Below are positions 22,001 to 33,627 of a stretch of 64,000 bases of DNA, in pieces. The DNA comes from Phlebotomus papatasi. Taxonomy: Eukaryota; Arthropoda; Insecta; Diptera; Psychodidae. The notes under the pieces were generated by a model. That model did not search any database. It was not told the origin of the DNA and saw nothing but the letters and a program-made list of their open reading frames with translations. The position numbers and the translations under genes were made by a program. Numbering within the stretch: position 1 is the stretch's first letter; every line of letters starts with the position of its first letter. Location of the stretch: NCBI RefSeq assembly GCF_024763615.1, contig NC_077224.1:59716712-59780711 (forward strand), given 5' to 3'.

Positions 22001-23310
22001 AATGAGTGCTTCTTTTTCTTCTCTGGAGTTTGGAAAAGTTTTGAGTTTAGAGATGTGCTCCGATTTGTCTGTGGGCGATCTCTGAAAGATCTACACCGAT
22101 CCGTCCGAGGGTGGATCTTGTGGAGGAACAACCTCTTATCTCCGATATTTAAAGAGGCCTATATAAATCCCGTTAATTAAAGGAAAAGGAAGTAGAAATG
22201 TATTTGATAAGTAGTAAATAAAAGTCTACACGAGGTATTCTAGTATTTTTCCTAAACCTGGGAGCTCATCTTGCCGTATCTTCGGTCGTGAGTCAATTGA
22301 GGATGGTTGTGAAGTGTTGACAGGTCATACACTACCTCCAGAATCGTAACAATGTTTTCTTAAGTTTTGGTTCAAGGACTTAAAGACAATTGGCCCTTTA
22401 TTATTAAGATTTTAAAACTTTGAAATATATTTCAGAATTTAAAGTTTCCCCTTGTATTCCTTCACTGAGAGAAATCCGAAAAACTTAAAATAACATTCCG
22501 GAAATGTTTATTTTACCCTGCAGTATTGATCCAAAATCGGTGTAAATATTATGCATTTTAGGGGTATTATGGGTTAGAGTTACCCTTTTTCATGTTAATT
22601 TTACACTAAAAGGTGTAAAATTAACATTAAAAAATGTTGATATATTTTTACACCTACAAAGTGTTAAAGTTACGAGGAGAAAAAGTTAATTGCACCCTCT
22701 TTTTTTCTCAGCATTGCGTAACATTTCTATTTAATAAGGTTCTTCAACGTAAAATGAAGTGAAAATTTTATGAGTTTCTGTTCAGAATTAGAAGTTATTT
22801 GTTAACTTACCCTTAAGACTTTGAGGGCTTCCTCACAAACTTGCATTCCTCGTGATTCATAGACTTCCACACAGCCAAGGTATTTAACAGCAAAGGAGCA
22901 TGTGGCAGATCTTACAGCAGCCTCATCTGCCTGCCACTGATGAGGCTTGGATGATTCTGGCACTCGTTCTTTTCGCCTCCGGAAAGAATCACGAAAGGAA
23001 CGCCTCAGACGATCCATTTTGCGCGGAGATTTCTTACTCTGACGAATTGAGGCCGATTTCTGCACAAAGAAAAATTCCAAAAAACATTCAATTAAAATCA
23101 TTAGAACTTTTTCTGTTGCCTGTTATCTGCAAAAATAATTATGGAATTATCTTGCAGGAAAGACTCAGTATAGGGTTCCGACATTTCGTGCATAGAATCA
23201 ATGAAATAAAATAAAAAGAAAATAAAAACACAAACCACATCTCCGTAAGTGCCTCTTGTGAAACCACCTCGATCCAGTGGCTCGTGATGTGATGACGAAG
23301 AGTTTCCCAT
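16079..23310 (-). CDS. numb: Numb, PTB-domain cell-fate determinant (complete, 3 exons)
   Basis: Numb is the membrane-associated Notch antagonist that segregates asymmetrically in neural and sensory-organ precursor divisions and recruits endocytic adaptors. Exons on the minus strand: 23310-23236 (25 codons, MGNSSSSHHEPLDRGG), 23059-22811 (83 codons) and 17254-16079, all phase 0 with GT/AG borders; total 499 aa, against about 550 in Drosophila. Seen in order: a MGNSSS myristoylation-like start; a basic MDRLRRSFRDSFRRRK segment like the aPKC-regulated membrane-binding region; a PTB domain from about residue 74 to 205 (SATCSFAVKYLG ... LSHAVGCAFAVCLERK); Ser-rich motifs RSGSFRQQSL and KRQMSLRIND; an alpha-adaptin-type DPF at about 462; and an EH-binding NPF at about 482 just before the C-terminal SFQVQL. 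The start is fixed by the conserved N terminus. Introns are 176 bp (23060-23235) and 5556 bp (17255-22810); the latter holds many MITEs. The shortfall in length lies in the low-complexity C-terminal half. Confidence 0.96.
17616..18045. mobile_element. 430 bp MITE, GGGTAAGTGTGCCAAATTCC-ended, in numb intron
   Basis: The left end GGGTAAGTGTGCCAAATTCC and right end AATTTGGCACACTTACCC are inverted copies, with TA flanks. The subterminal ATTCCGGCC motif is repeated. Partial reversed copies lie at about 32400-32735 and 50815-51046. Confidence 0.7.
18352..18566 (+). mobile_element. MITE, CTCTCCCTTCGAACG family, copy 1
   Basis: Flanked by TA, with long inverted ends: GGGAAAGTGCTCTCCCTTCG on the left, mirrored on the right by CGAAGGGAGAGCACTTTCCC. 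About 215 bp, no ORF. Other copies are at 18876, 40424 and 62696. Confidence 0.75.
18876..19090 (-). mobile_element. MITE, CTCTCCCTTCGAACG family, copy 2 (inverted)
   Basis: Same family and size as 18352-18566, TA-flanked. Its interior is in the opposite orientation (tttacactaaattatcacgg here versus ccgtgataatttagtgtaaa there), so the two copies form a long inverted pair in the numb intron. Confidence 0.75.
19717..19930. mobile_element. MITE, GGGGGAAGTGGGRCACCTTTG family, numb intron
   Basis: The left GGGGGAAGTGGGACACCTTT and right AAAGGTGCCCCACTTCCCCC are inverted ends, with TA on both sides. The interior includes AGCTAAATTATATCACGATA, shared with the copies at 31364 and 39024. Confidence 0.75.
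20095..20300. repeat. inverted-repeat element, AGAGGTTTAGCC family
   Basis: The left GATTAGAGGTTTAGCC and right GGCTAAATCCTAGGTTTGAT are imperfect inverted arms. The interior word ctgataagaaattag is shared with 33411-33627, and a further relative lies at about 37925-38095. Outer ends are not sharply defined. Confidence 0.4.
20563..20671. mobile_element. diverged GGGTGACGG-family fragment
   Basis: GTCATTACTTATGGCCTC and its mirror (taagtaatggcacaaccct) match the ends of the 1153-1355 element, with a shortened interior. Confidence 0.35.
20672..22462. other. numb intron, no repeat or exon recognised
   Basis: Very AT-rich intronic sequence with no supported exon on either strand. A GC-richer patch near 22020-22130 (minus-strand ORF of 71 codons) has no recognisable family. 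Confidence 0.45.
22463..22711 (+). mobile_element. MITE, CACTGAGAGAAATCCGAAAA family, copy 1
   Basis: Begins CACTGAGAGAAATCCGAAAA and ends TTTTTTTCTCAG. The interior carries paired GGTGTAAAATTAAC and GTTAATTTTACAC arms. Copies at 36983-37234 (inverted) and 58334-58585 (same orientation) share the whole length. No ORF. Confidence 0.7.
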
Positions 23311-23960
23311 TATGATAGAATTATGTTTTTCTCACAGTTTTGTCAAATTAACACACTTTTTCTTACGTCTTCTATTGAGATTCGCTATTTGTTCACCGAA
23401 TCTATCACTCTCTAATTCCGTTTTTGAGAATGAGGTTTCCACAATTATTACAAATTCCTTTCCGACTATGGCACACATCCACATTTATCGATGAGATTCA
23501 TTTCTAGTCTCAAGAACTTTTGAATTATCTCAACTGATTTGGGAAAAAAAACACGTTTAATTAGATAGAGACAATTACTGAAGATTCAATTGAAGATCTT
23601 CTGACGTCTTTAATGCAGTTTAATGCATTTGAACTCTCAATGAAATTATGTATTTGGAATAGAATTAAAATATGAGAAGCCGCAATCTCTGTTGGTGGCA
23701 AGAGACTTAAACGATTGCAACCCTTTGACCCCTTACAATTGGCCTAATAAGCGCGGGAACATACCGGAAAAGCCACAGTACATTATGTACAGTGTTACCC
23801 ATGTGAAATCTTCTCTCTCGCGATATTTACACACTTGACCTCTCATGGAAGCACATTTGCTTCTCACAGCCATCTGCATTGAACACTCACCCCAAATGGT
23901 AAATAATACCAAGAGGATTGCCTATCGACCATCCCCAGCAAAAGTGTTTTAACTCAAAAT
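23311..23960 (-). promoter_or_regulatory. numb upstream region, candidate 5' UTR/promoter
   Basis: This directly precedes the numb start codon on the minus strand. A GC-richer patch at 23690-23960 stands out from the AT-rich surroundings and contains a consensus-like GTGAGT donor on the minus strand (plus 23885-23890). A non-coding first exon ending there is possible. No TATA box or initiator was confirmed, so this is speculative. Confidence 0.2.
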
Positions 23961-24460
23961 GACAATTTCCCATGGCTGACAAGCCAAGTCTTAATTTTAA
24001 TTAATATTCGTATAATGAAACAGAAATCATAGATTGGAAATGTCTAAAAACAGTGAATTATTCTTGGTAAAAAAGAAATGAAGAAGTTATATACCAGATT
24101 TTTTCGATATTAAGCTAAGCTTGATCTTAAGTTAAGCTTGATCTATAAACATTTTACTCATAATGCAAAATCTTATTTTATTGGTTTTAAACATTATTTT
24201 ATGCTTTAACCAAGGCTTTAACGAAGGCTTTGACCCCTGAAATCTTAGGCCCGTATCCGATTGTTTCCAATTATTCGATTCCACTTTACTTTAATCTGAA
24301 AAATTTTATGCTTTAACAAAGATTTTAAAAATATCTTATTATTGATACAAAACTAAGTCTTGATTGAAATGTTTCTTGGTTTTGGGAATTTAATTCTTCA
24401 ATGGAAAATGATTCTTCCGGTCAAAACTCTCAAAAACTTGTATTCTTGAGCACATAAGGT

Positions 24461-24571
24461 CCTGAACACACCGACGACTTAAGCCGAAAGACAACTTAAC
24501 GTAATCATAGTCAAGCAAAATATTGATTAGATTAAGCTGTCTCACGGCTTAAGTCGTAAGTCTGTCTGACT
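24461..24571. repeat. short inverted repeat, CGACTTAAGCCG family
   Basis: Left arm CCTGAACACACCGACGACTT then aagccg; right arm CGGCTTAAGTCGTAAG. About 110 bp. Relatives are at 26297-26911 (split) and 33626-33755. Target duplications are not clear. Confidence 0.5.
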
Positions 24572-25420
24572 GCTTAAAATCACGATTTTATATTTTATAA
24601 TTTATGAATATGTATACTGGAGGTCCTGTATAAACCTAAGCGGAGAGATTGTCCTAAAACCTAAAATAATAATAATGAAAATTCTGATTTTGTGTGAATT
24701 TTTACTAAACTGTTTCTCAGCTTAAGCTATAAGTCTACCTGGTTAATTGAGAATAGTACGTAATCTGGAGTTTTGGTTTTCTTAATGTCCTTAGTATTTT
24801 TGATTCGTTTTATTTAAATTGTCTTTTAAAATTCATGTTTTTCGTCCAATTTTTTCTAATATTTTTTAAACTTACTTCAAGATTTTATAAAATTACAGAA
24901 TGCCCTAAATGAAAATTAAAAACATCGATCATAATACTATGGACTTAAAAAAAAAACAACAAAACAAAATACTAAGCACTAAAGAATAAGTTTGAAACAT
25001 TGAAATTTGTTTTTCCTGTTCAAAAATTACTCGGGAAGTAAAATTTTACAAAGTTTAAGATTTACATTTCTGTTCCACAATGCAATGGCGTAGTGACGAG
25101 ATGCAGGAAGGATCTGTTACTCCCCTACAACATCTTAAAAAAATTTAAAAGCATTACCACTAAAAATAATTAAAAAAAAAAATTAAAATTTAGCTAATCA
25201 AGGTACTTTTACCGAAGGAAATGCCTTTACTGGTTTAAAAGGACTTTTGTTAAATCTTAATGAGCTCTTCAAAAATCTTTATATTTTTTCAATTTTAATG
25301 GCAAAATTATGAACCGGACTTGGCTCACAAAACTGATTGAAATGTGGTTCTTTTTTTCTTTAAAATTAATAAAAATCACATTTATTTGTGGTTTTTAACG
25401 AGTAAAATATTAATTTTTCA

Positions 25421-25526
25421 GGAATAGATACACGCTGATGATCTTTGTACTAACTTCTTCTTTATTCTCTCATACGGTATGACAGAATAAAGGAGAAGAC
25501 AGCACAAAGGATATCATCCTGTATCC
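25421..25526. repeat. ~105 bp imperfect hairpin
   Basis: GATACACGCTGATGATCTTT on the left pairs with AAAGGATATCATCCTGTATC on the right. The inner arms cttctttattct and agaataaaggag flank a CATACGGTATG loop. It could be a small MITE or a structured transcript; a single copy in the window. Confidence 0.45.
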
Positions 25527-25573
25527 ATAGCTGCATCTATTTCCTTGACCTAAAACGCGCTTATTAATATTTC

Positions 25574-25846
25574 GTGCAAGAATACATTATTGGTCCATTT
25601 AAGCCCATTTATACCAATATTTGTGGGCCAAGTCCGTCTTTTTATCACTTAATTTTGCTAAAGTCTAAACACATTAACTTACTAGGAGACATAAATTACA
25701 CTTTTGATCGGAAATTGGCTGCAATTAATTTAAATCGTCTTCAAAATCTCGCGGTTTATGATGCTGAAGGGGAAATGATGGAGGATGTTCCAGAAAACGA
25801 TAGAAGAAAGTATTGGACAGTATCCTTAAATAGCTGTGGATACTGA
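25574..25846 (+). pseudogene. uncharacterised coding-like fragment
   Basis: A 90-codon open frame. Its second half, from about residue 47 (LAAINLNRLQNLAVYDAEGE) to residue 88, has a more protein-like composition than neighbouring chance ORFs. The ORF begins at a non-ATG codon and no splice partners were found. I do not recognise a family. It may be a decayed gene or element fragment, or chance. Confidence 0.2.
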
Positions 25847-25880
25847 GTTGTAAAAGAGTGATGGCAGAGAGTCACCGGTA

Positions 25881-26055
25881 GGGGAATTTTGTATTAATAT
25901 GACAAATTCGGTGAAACCAAGTCTTCACCGAATGACTATTACTAAGGGATCTATGAAGCTCTTAGTAACCCATATGAAACGGATATTCGATTAGTTCCTC
26001 TGAATTTACTATTCGATTTACCATGTGACATTGTCATACTCTTACAGAATTTCCC
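25881..26055. mobile_element. MITE, GGRAATTYTGTA-ended, intact copy
   Basis: The left end GGGGAATTTTGTATTAATAT then gacaaat is mirrored by the right end TGTCATACTCTTACAGAATT then tccc. TA on both sides. It is the reference for the interrupted copy at 8079-8687. Confidence 0.6.
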
Positions 26056-26296
26056 TACAGGATTGTAAGAGTAATGCGAGAGACCCGGTCCCTTAGAGGG
26101 ACGTTGCAACTACCTAAGTAAGTTTTCAAATTTTCGTGTATAATAAGATAATTTCTTTAAAATTGTTTTTTACACAATAAAATACTTCAGTCGAAGTAAA
26201 AATGTTGGAATAACAATTTATACATAGAACAAGTTGCATAAAGTTTCTCTGATGAATATATACAGATTTTTAACGTAAGAACTATACTAGCTTATA

Positions 26297-26911
26297 CCCT
26301 GAACACACCTACGACTTAAGCCGAGAGACATTCTAACGTAATTATAATCAATGACGAGACACTTTTTACGGACTGAAAATTAACAATAAGAATTAAACTG
26401 AGAAACATAATCAATGATAAGTCTTACATCTAACCTTGGAAAGTCCAACAGAGTCTGATTCGGTGTATTTTGTGCTTCTATGAATGATAGGGACAAAAAT
26501 ACCCCAAAAATTTAAGTAATTTTTCTGACAATAGCAATGAATAATATTTTTCGTTTTAATGAAAAATATTACGTATGAGTATTGTAGTTCTTATTGCCAA
26601 AATGGTTTGCTTAAAAAATTGGAAGTATAAAAAATAAATAAAATCAATTACGAATTTGAGAATTAAAAAATTCTCCATTTTTGAGCTTAAATATTTACTA
26701 CATATCAAATAGCTAGAGACTTGCAAAAAATATTCTAGATTCATTCAACCTTCCGCTTTGCAATTATGTACAGACATAAGAAAAAATAACTTTACGTAAG
26801 TCAGGAAAAATTATTTTCTTTATGGGACATCGGTGTTCCAATCGACCTTAAAGGGTTAGACTACTTTCCACAAGGAGTTTCTCGGATTAAGCCGTAAGTC
26901 TGTCTAGGGCA
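26297..26911. repeat. CGACTTAAGCCG inverted repeat split by a piggyBac-like MITE
   Basis: The left half (CCCTGAACACACCTACGACT) ends at about 26350 and the right half resumes at about 26860 (TCGGATTAAGCCGTAAGTCT). The intervening 505 bp is the piggyBac-like element. The host was therefore in place before that insertion. Confidence 0.5.
26351..26855. mobile_element. diverged piggyBac-like MITE, second copy
   Basis: Aligns along its length with 11028-11534 (shared words: agtcttacatctaacctt, ccaaaaatttaagtaatttt, cggtgttccaatcg). The right end AAAGGG remains, with TTAG where TTAA is expected. The leftmost ~10 bp, including CCC, are missing or altered. Confidence 0.6.
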
Positions 26912-29348
26912 TTAGAGTATTTTAAAATGGGACGATGAATATCGAACATTGAACTTACTCTGAACCTCTGAACATTTCTATGTAAAAAATAAAAAAGTCC
27001 GTAGTGGCATGCGTGGCTAAGAAGTCGTGCACGAATTCAAATTCCGAATTAGCAAGTTCAGTTAATTAACAGCACTAATGTTTTAATTGATATACATTTT
27101 AAAAATTTTATAATTTGTCATAATTTATTAAATAATTCAATAGAAAGGAAAGTAAACTTATTTAATTTTAATTGATTTTTAAAGATTATATTGAATGGTT
27201 TTGTGATAAGATTAAATCTTTCGATGACTCTTGGATCTGAATAGGTTTCCTTGAAGTTTAGAGGCTTTATGAAGAGAATTGAATTATGTATATATAACAT
27301 ACATATTCAAATAAAATACACATTAAGCAACATTCAAGAAATAATTTCGAAATAATTTGTCAAAAAAGACAAATGAATTTTGCGTGAAACGGAACAACCA
27401 AGCTCATTGGATAATGAAAAATAAAATTTGTTGGCAAAATTCAGTCTTTTGTGAAACGCAATGTGAGTGGAATTTCCACAGAGCGGTTGAATTTACTTTT
27501 ACTTGTGCTTTTGGAGGTGCAGAATTTCTATTGGGAGAAATACCTCAAGAGATTTCTGTAAAGCATCCATTTATTATTTATATAGACGATTAGGGCAGAA
27601 TGATGTGAGCATGGGAAATGATGCAGATTTATTCTACCTGTTCCTATGTGAGATAGTTTTTTTTTTCTTCGTGTGAAATTCCAGGAGATTTCTGTCGTAA
27701 TCCTTCTTTTTTTCCCATTTACTTGGGGAAATGTGAAGCACTGAATTTTATTCCAGGTACATTGAATGTGCATCAAAGACTTTTGCATTGGCGCACTGAC
27801 TTCATCTCTCCCTAGGTAGGTTTGTCTATTGCCTAAACTCATACATATTACTTCCTATTATGTTCCACCCTATGTTGATTCCCAAGGGGACACACAGAAG
27901 AATTGTTTAATATATAATGTGTATACATAGATGAATTTGAATGGTGAAGGAAGCATATTTTTAAGGGGAAAAAATTATCCCATGGATTTCACGTGAGAAG
28001 AAAAAATTTCATGCATTCGTAGGTAATCTCTCATTGCAAAGTGGTTGAGGGCTGTACAATTTAAATTTATTTCCTCTACATGAGCATCTGATGTCAACTA
28101 AAAATCTCCCTATGAACATCTTCCTGAACATGCGGATCTCTTGCAGGTATTCACCAGGTTCATCAAATGGAGAAAATTGATGGTTGAGCGCAAAAGTCTG
28201 CCCAATTTTGCATCTGTTTCTTTATTTATTGGTCCTCCTTGGAGCATAAAGGAAGTCTGCAGCCGACTTTTATGTGAACAAAAAACGAGCAGCAGATGCC
28301 AATTTTCTGGACAGAAATTTCAATATGTTTCACTTTAAACACACGTTTATCAATATACCAACTATATAGAGAGAAGCTGTACAATTTAAAGAGAAAAATT
28401 TCATATGAGAAAAACTCGTGTATAGCGAAAGTACTAAATCTAGAATTTAATAAACACAATAGAAAGATTTGTAGAGACGAATGATGTAAACAGAATTTAA
28501 TTTTAGAGGGAATCGATAAACTTTCTGGAGTGAATCTTGTGTCTATTTTCGCAATTTTAGCCAAAACGGAAAGAGATTTTATTTGATTTTATTCACAAAG
28601 ACGGACAGAACATTAATATGCTGTTGCTCACAATCGAAAATTCCCCGTAAAATATTGAATCACTTCAAGAATACTATGAGTCATTCAGTAGATAAAAATT
28701 GAATAACATTATTTTCTATGCTCAAATCAATTACAAATGATCTCAGTCGTTAGTAAAATATTTTTTTCTTTTTATTTCAAAATCCATTCATTTTCATTAA
28801 CATGCTTACAAATAAATTTAACCCCAATGTAATAAAATTCAATGCCTGAAAAAATCCAATTTAATTGGGAATAGCCCACAGAAACTTATTGAAAAACAAA
28901 ATATTTTCTAATTCCACTATGGAGGTACGATAAATTCTGTCGAGAGCAAAATCTGCACATTTCTCTTATCAGTTTTATCACTTGGAGATGGTGATGTAAA
29001 AATTCCACGACTATATTCTCTCTTTAATTGCTTAATGAGAGTCTAAATTGTATCTGCATTCAGTGTCTGTATTTATCCACGCCAGGCCTTGTGGTTATAA
29101 AAAATATGTATTAACTGTTTTATTTAGGACGGGACATTTTGAATTTACAATCTCTCTCGGCGATAAGCAAATTTTCACAAAAATTTGTAGCTAAGTGATC
29201 GTGAAAGATGAGCAAAAGGCTTGCTAAAAGAGAAATTTCTCTTAATTTGTTTACTTATACATTGTCGACTCCACTAGAAATTGTCGTAAAAGTATTTTGG
29301 ACAATTTTGGCGATTTTCTGATTTTATGTATTAATTGGGAATGCCACT
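26912..29348. other. AT-rich intergenic, no gene seen
   Basis: Several ORFs of 60-112 codons exist on both strands, but none shows a family motif or splice partners. A weak tRNA-like stretch near 27003-27050 was rejected. This may be part of a long numb 5' intron or intergenic space. Confidence 0.4.
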
Positions 29349-29842
29349 ATACAGAAAAAAATATTTCGTAGAATTGTTTGTAAATGTTTGTGAATTCCTA
29401 TGGGGGAGTTACGAAATGCTCGTCAATCGTGTAACCCACAAACAAGTTCGTAAAAGTTTGTAATTTTTTGACAAATGTTGTTCGTAACATGATAACTTGA
29501 CGAGCATTTTTTGTACTTTTACAAACATTTGTTCGTAAATATTCGTAAACACACAAAAATGTTCGTAAAATTTTGTCATTTGTTCGTAAATGTTCGTAAA
29601 ATATTCGTCATATAAACAAAAATTTACGAACATTTTTTGTGTGTTTACAAACATTTACGAACAAATGTTTGTAAAAATACAAAAAATGCTCGTCAAGTGA
29701 TCATGTTACGAACAATGTTTGTGAAAAATGTACAAACTTTTACGAATTTGTTTATGGGTTATACGATTCACGAGCATTTTGTAACTCCCCCAAAGGAATT
29801 CACAAACATTTACGAACATTTTTACAAAATACTTTTTCTGTG
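29349..29842. repeat. ~494 bp fold-back element rich in TTCGTAAA words
   Basis: Left end ACAGAAAAAAATATTTCGTA; the right end mirrors it (cattttt...tactttttctgt). The two ~245 bp arms are inverted copies meeting near 29600, and both are full of TTCGTAAA/TTTACGAA words. The open frames on each strand arise from this repetition. Relatives lie at 29846 and 39228. Confidence 0.7.
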
Positions 29843-29845
29843 TAT

Positions 29846-29960
29846 ACAGAAAAAAATATTTCGTAGAATTGTTCGTAAATGTTTGTGAATGCCTACTGGA
29901 GATTTACGAACTGCTCAACTCTCTAAAATATTTGTAAAAGTTTGTACTTTACGACTCTAT
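29846..29960 (+). repeat. partial second copy of the fold-back element
   Basis: Immediately after the first copy the end sequence restarts (ACAGAAAAAAATATTTCGTA) and runs for about 110 bp before losing similarity. This is a direct partial duplication. Confidence 0.6.
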
Positions 29961-31363
29961 CTTCCCCTATTATTGTTCTTAAAATTTCTATTACAAGACG
30001 TATTTTTCAACAATTTTCTTTCACAGAATAAAAAATAATTGGCGTACGTATTAATATAAATATTCTGAAAAAATAGAATGTTCAACATTTAGGTCTGATT
30101 TAGGATGATAAATTAGTAAAAGTAAGACTGATTTTGGCTTTAATAGGTTTAACTTATAAATAAGTATTTAGATCATTAAATCAAGAGACTTATGTTTAAG
30201 AAGACATGAAGTATATTGACAAATTAGTCATGGATTTGAGCGATTTTTGATCAATGACTGACCAACATGGAATATTTTACTGGCCAAAAATCCGTATTTC
30301 ATTTCAGTATCTCATTTGATTTTTAGATAAACTTTACATTACCAACAACGTGTATAATAGAAATAGATTTTAGGTCATTGACAATCTGCTGAAACATCCG
30401 CATTTATCAAAAATAGAATATTTTTCAAGCATTTTTTTTTATTTCCTTTGTTTTGCCGTCCGTTGAACTGTATCGAAACAGGAAAAAGTAAAATTGTAAA
30501 ATTGTAAAATAAACTATAATTTCTCGAAATGGCTATTGACCACTATTGACTTTCTTTTGCAAAATAATAAATTTTACTTTCAATAAATTATTTGCAATTT
30601 TATGAACAAATTTACATTTAATTGAAGTGAAAATTAATGTCTTATGTTTCTGTAAATATTGTACAGATTGTACAAAACAAATAAAAATTGTGCAAAAACC
30701 GGTGAAAATATGATACTTGAAGAAAACCATAAAGCAGTAATTTATGAAACAGATGCGTTAATAGTATTAACAATAATAATTAAAAGAAAATTAAAAATTG
30801 AACAATTGAAGAAAGAATAAATATTGTCTATTAGTTAAGCTTCCAAATTGAAAATTAAAGAGCTAAGACTATTAGGAACCTTACCTAATATTTGACAAAA
30901 CTTAATAAAATTTCTTCAAAAGGAAATAAAAATGAGAGAAGGGACAGATAAAATAAAAATATTTTGATAAATATAATTTCTACGACAAAAGAAATGTACC
31001 TAATTGAAAAATTCAAACAATTAAAAGATTTTTTTTTACATATTTAGAATATTTCATACATTTTCAGAACCCTTACAAACTTGAAAATTGGACCAAGAAT
31101 TTTTAAATTCAAGAATAAAATTTAGGATCAAGTGAAGTCTTGTGATCTTGGAAAAACATTACAGAACCAATAATTAAAAAGAAATTAAAAAAAATATGAT
31201 TTTTTAAAAATATCTTTATGAAAATCAAATAACCAATTAATATAGGTGTGATCATACGACATTCCCACCTAATAATAACGTTTTCTCAAGTAACTTCAGC
31301 ATTTTATACCTCTTTATGTTACTGGCTTAGTGTATGGTGCACCGGTCTTTACCCCTTGTAGTA
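29961..31363. other. AT-rich intergenic, no gene seen
   Basis: Among the most A/T-rich parts of the window. No motif, repeat pair or coding signal was recognised. Confidence 0.45.
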
Positions 31364-31565
31364 GGGGAAGTGGGGCACCTTTGAAACTGAACTTTGAAAC
31401 TTTGAAACTGAGATTTTTCACCTATTTTTAAATAAAATTGGGCCTTATTGTGATATGATTTAGGTGCACAAACAGATTGAGAAGCTATATTACATTATGA
31501 TATGGCTGAGTTCCACTTAAGACATAGAAGAGAAATCCCAATTTCAAAGGTGTCCCACTTCCCCC
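31364..31565. mobile_element. MITE, GGGGAAGTGGGGCACCTTTG family
   Basis: The left GGGGAAGTGGGGCACCTTTG and right AAAGGTGTCCCACTTCCCCC are inverted ends, TA-flanked. Same family as 19717-19930 and 39024-39225. Confidence 0.75.
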
Positions 31566-32399
31566 TACAGCGGTAAAGACCTTAACCGTAATGACCCTTG
31601 CTCATTCTATCAGATAATATGTTTAGAGGAATTTTAGAATTATTGAACTTTAAAAACGTAATATTGAATTGAGATTAATTTATTTTTTTCGAAAATTTCT
31701 GTGATAAGGCATCTTACAAAAATCGTGCAAAGATTTTGGAATCAAATAAAAATAAATAGATAAGATTTTCAAATAACTACAGCCACTACAGCCTTTAAAA
31801 TATAAATACTTAAATATTCCAGACAAAATTTGTTATCAAACACTAGCAATATGAATAATAATTATATTAATGAAAAATGATCTAAAAATATATAGAAAAC
31901 AATTGTTATTGGGAAGAATCGCATATACTCCATTTCCCATTTTTACGATTTTGTTCAATTGGCGGAAACGATAAATTGAAATGAATTAAACCTTAATTAA
32001 AAATTGAAAATTTTCTAGATTATTTTTTTTCACATAAGAATTACTAGCTGTATATTTCCGGTCAATTGGTTATTACTGCTATGAGACGGTGCAATGAACT
32101 ATTCAATAGTCTTTTGATTATGTATCAGGCAAAGTTCTGTGTTGTCGTAGCTCTTCCGGTGTTCGCAAGAGTATTCGTTCTTTTCAAATTAAAAAAGGAT
32201 AAAAAAGACTTCAAAATTTGAAAAGAACAAATTTTCTGATAAACACCGGAACTGTGACTACTGAATAGACCATCATTTTGTAATATAGCGCAAATGTTCC
32301 AAATTTTGGTACAGTTGCATGTAAGCATCAAAGTCTTAACTTCGAAACGAAATATTTTTAACACAAATGACAATTTTTGTTTCTTCGTTTTAAAAGGAA

Positions 32400-32735
32400 T
32401 ATTTTTGAGAACCTTGTAGATGGTTTATCGTCTTTGTTTTCGTTTTACTAATTACATTTTAAAATTAATAAAAATATAGATTACTGCTTTGAGCGCTTTA
32501 GGTAATATTTCAGACATCTTGATTCTTATAGTTCCTTGCCCTTCCGGAATTCTTCCAAAATCTTTTTCAGATGATTTGTTCATCAAGGCGAATATTTTGT
32601 TTTTCTGCATTGTATAATCTCTAGCTATTTTGGACAAAAACTGTAAATTCCAAGAAATTTGAGGAACAAAAGAAGTGGCCGAAATTGCAATCTGGACGAA
32701 ATTTGGTACACATACTCTATACTGGCATATACTTC
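32400..32735 (-). mobile_element. diverged half-copy of the GTGTGCCAAATTCC MITE
   Basis: The words aaccttgtagatggttta, ttccttgcccttccggaatt and gccgaaattgcaatctggac follow, in reverse, the order in 17616-18045. The outer terminus is decayed. Confidence 0.45.
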
Positions 32736-32972
32736 TATTTTTTTCAAATCAGTTAAGCAAGTACTTTAAGTATGTACAAACATATCGCAGATGCAGATCA
32801 GTTTTCTGTTCGCGAGTGACTTCATCATGCAATTCATAAGGTTTTCTTTAAATCTACCACTTAAGGATGGTCTTTACCGATCGGACATGGTAACCATCCT
32901 TGTGCTAAAAATTAAAGAAAAACTTACGGAGCATCAACGGGCAAAGTTAACAGAATCTATGGTCTATCGATC

Positions 32973-33170
32973 TACCGTAGATGCAGGTGACTTTGTCCTC
33001 CGTGGATGATTTTGCCGCCCTCCTGTCCGTAAACTTTTCTTTAATTCTAACACTTAAGGATGGTCTATATCAATCCGATCTACCATGTCTAATCAGTAAA
33101 TAACGTTCTAAAATATTAGAATCAAAGAAATGTTGATGAACAGTAGGGGGGCAAAGTCACCCGCATCTAC
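32973..33170. mobile_element. MITE, ACCGTAGATGCRGGTGACTT-ended
   Basis: The left ACCGTAGATGCAGGTGACTT and right AAGTCACCCGCATCTACGGT are close inverted ends, about 198 bp. A diverged partner sits directly to its left (about 32780-32970) and another at 8751-8930. No ORF. Confidence 0.65.
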
Positions 33171-33410
33171 GGTATCTATCCTCTGGCCTCCTACTTAGGC
33201 TTCAGGCTTCAAGTTGATTTATAACTGATTAATAAAACAATAATTTCGTAAATAAATAGTTTTGCAAATTGCAAATTCTTATGAAGGTTCGTCAATAATT
33301 TACTGTTAAAATTAGAATCTTCCCTCAATTTCATTCTATATATTGCATTTTGAGCATTTCTGAAGCGCCCAAAGGTAATAACGAAAAAAAAAACAAACGT
33401 ATCCCTCTTC

Positions 33411-33627
33411 CAGCGTAAGACCGTCTTCAGACTAGAGGTTTAGCCTAGTTTCTGCAGGTCACAAAATTTCAAATAGCAACCAATTTAATTTGTTTTTCAG
33501 ATTTAAATAGATTATTTACCCTTAATAATTCATTTCTAAATCAAAATTTCCAAAAACTTTCAACTGATAAGAAATTAGAGATGTTAAGCCTTATGGCTAA
33601 ACCTTAGGTCTGAAGCCCGTATAAGGG
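33411..33627. repeat. inverted-repeat element, AGAGGTTTAGCC family, copy 2
   Basis: GTCTTCAGACTAGAGGTTTA on the left and TAAACCTTAGGTCTGAAG on the right form inverted arms. The interior ctgataagaaattag matches 20095-20300. Confidence 0.45.

Noticed and set aside
27003..27050. Degenerate tRNA or SINE head (GTGGCATGCGTGGCTAAGAA)
   Set aside because: B-box match is poor and no second copy or fold supports it.
29409..29888. ORFs with repeated FTNIYEQM-like words
   Set aside because: Arise from the repeated TTCGTAAA words of the fold-back element on both strands.
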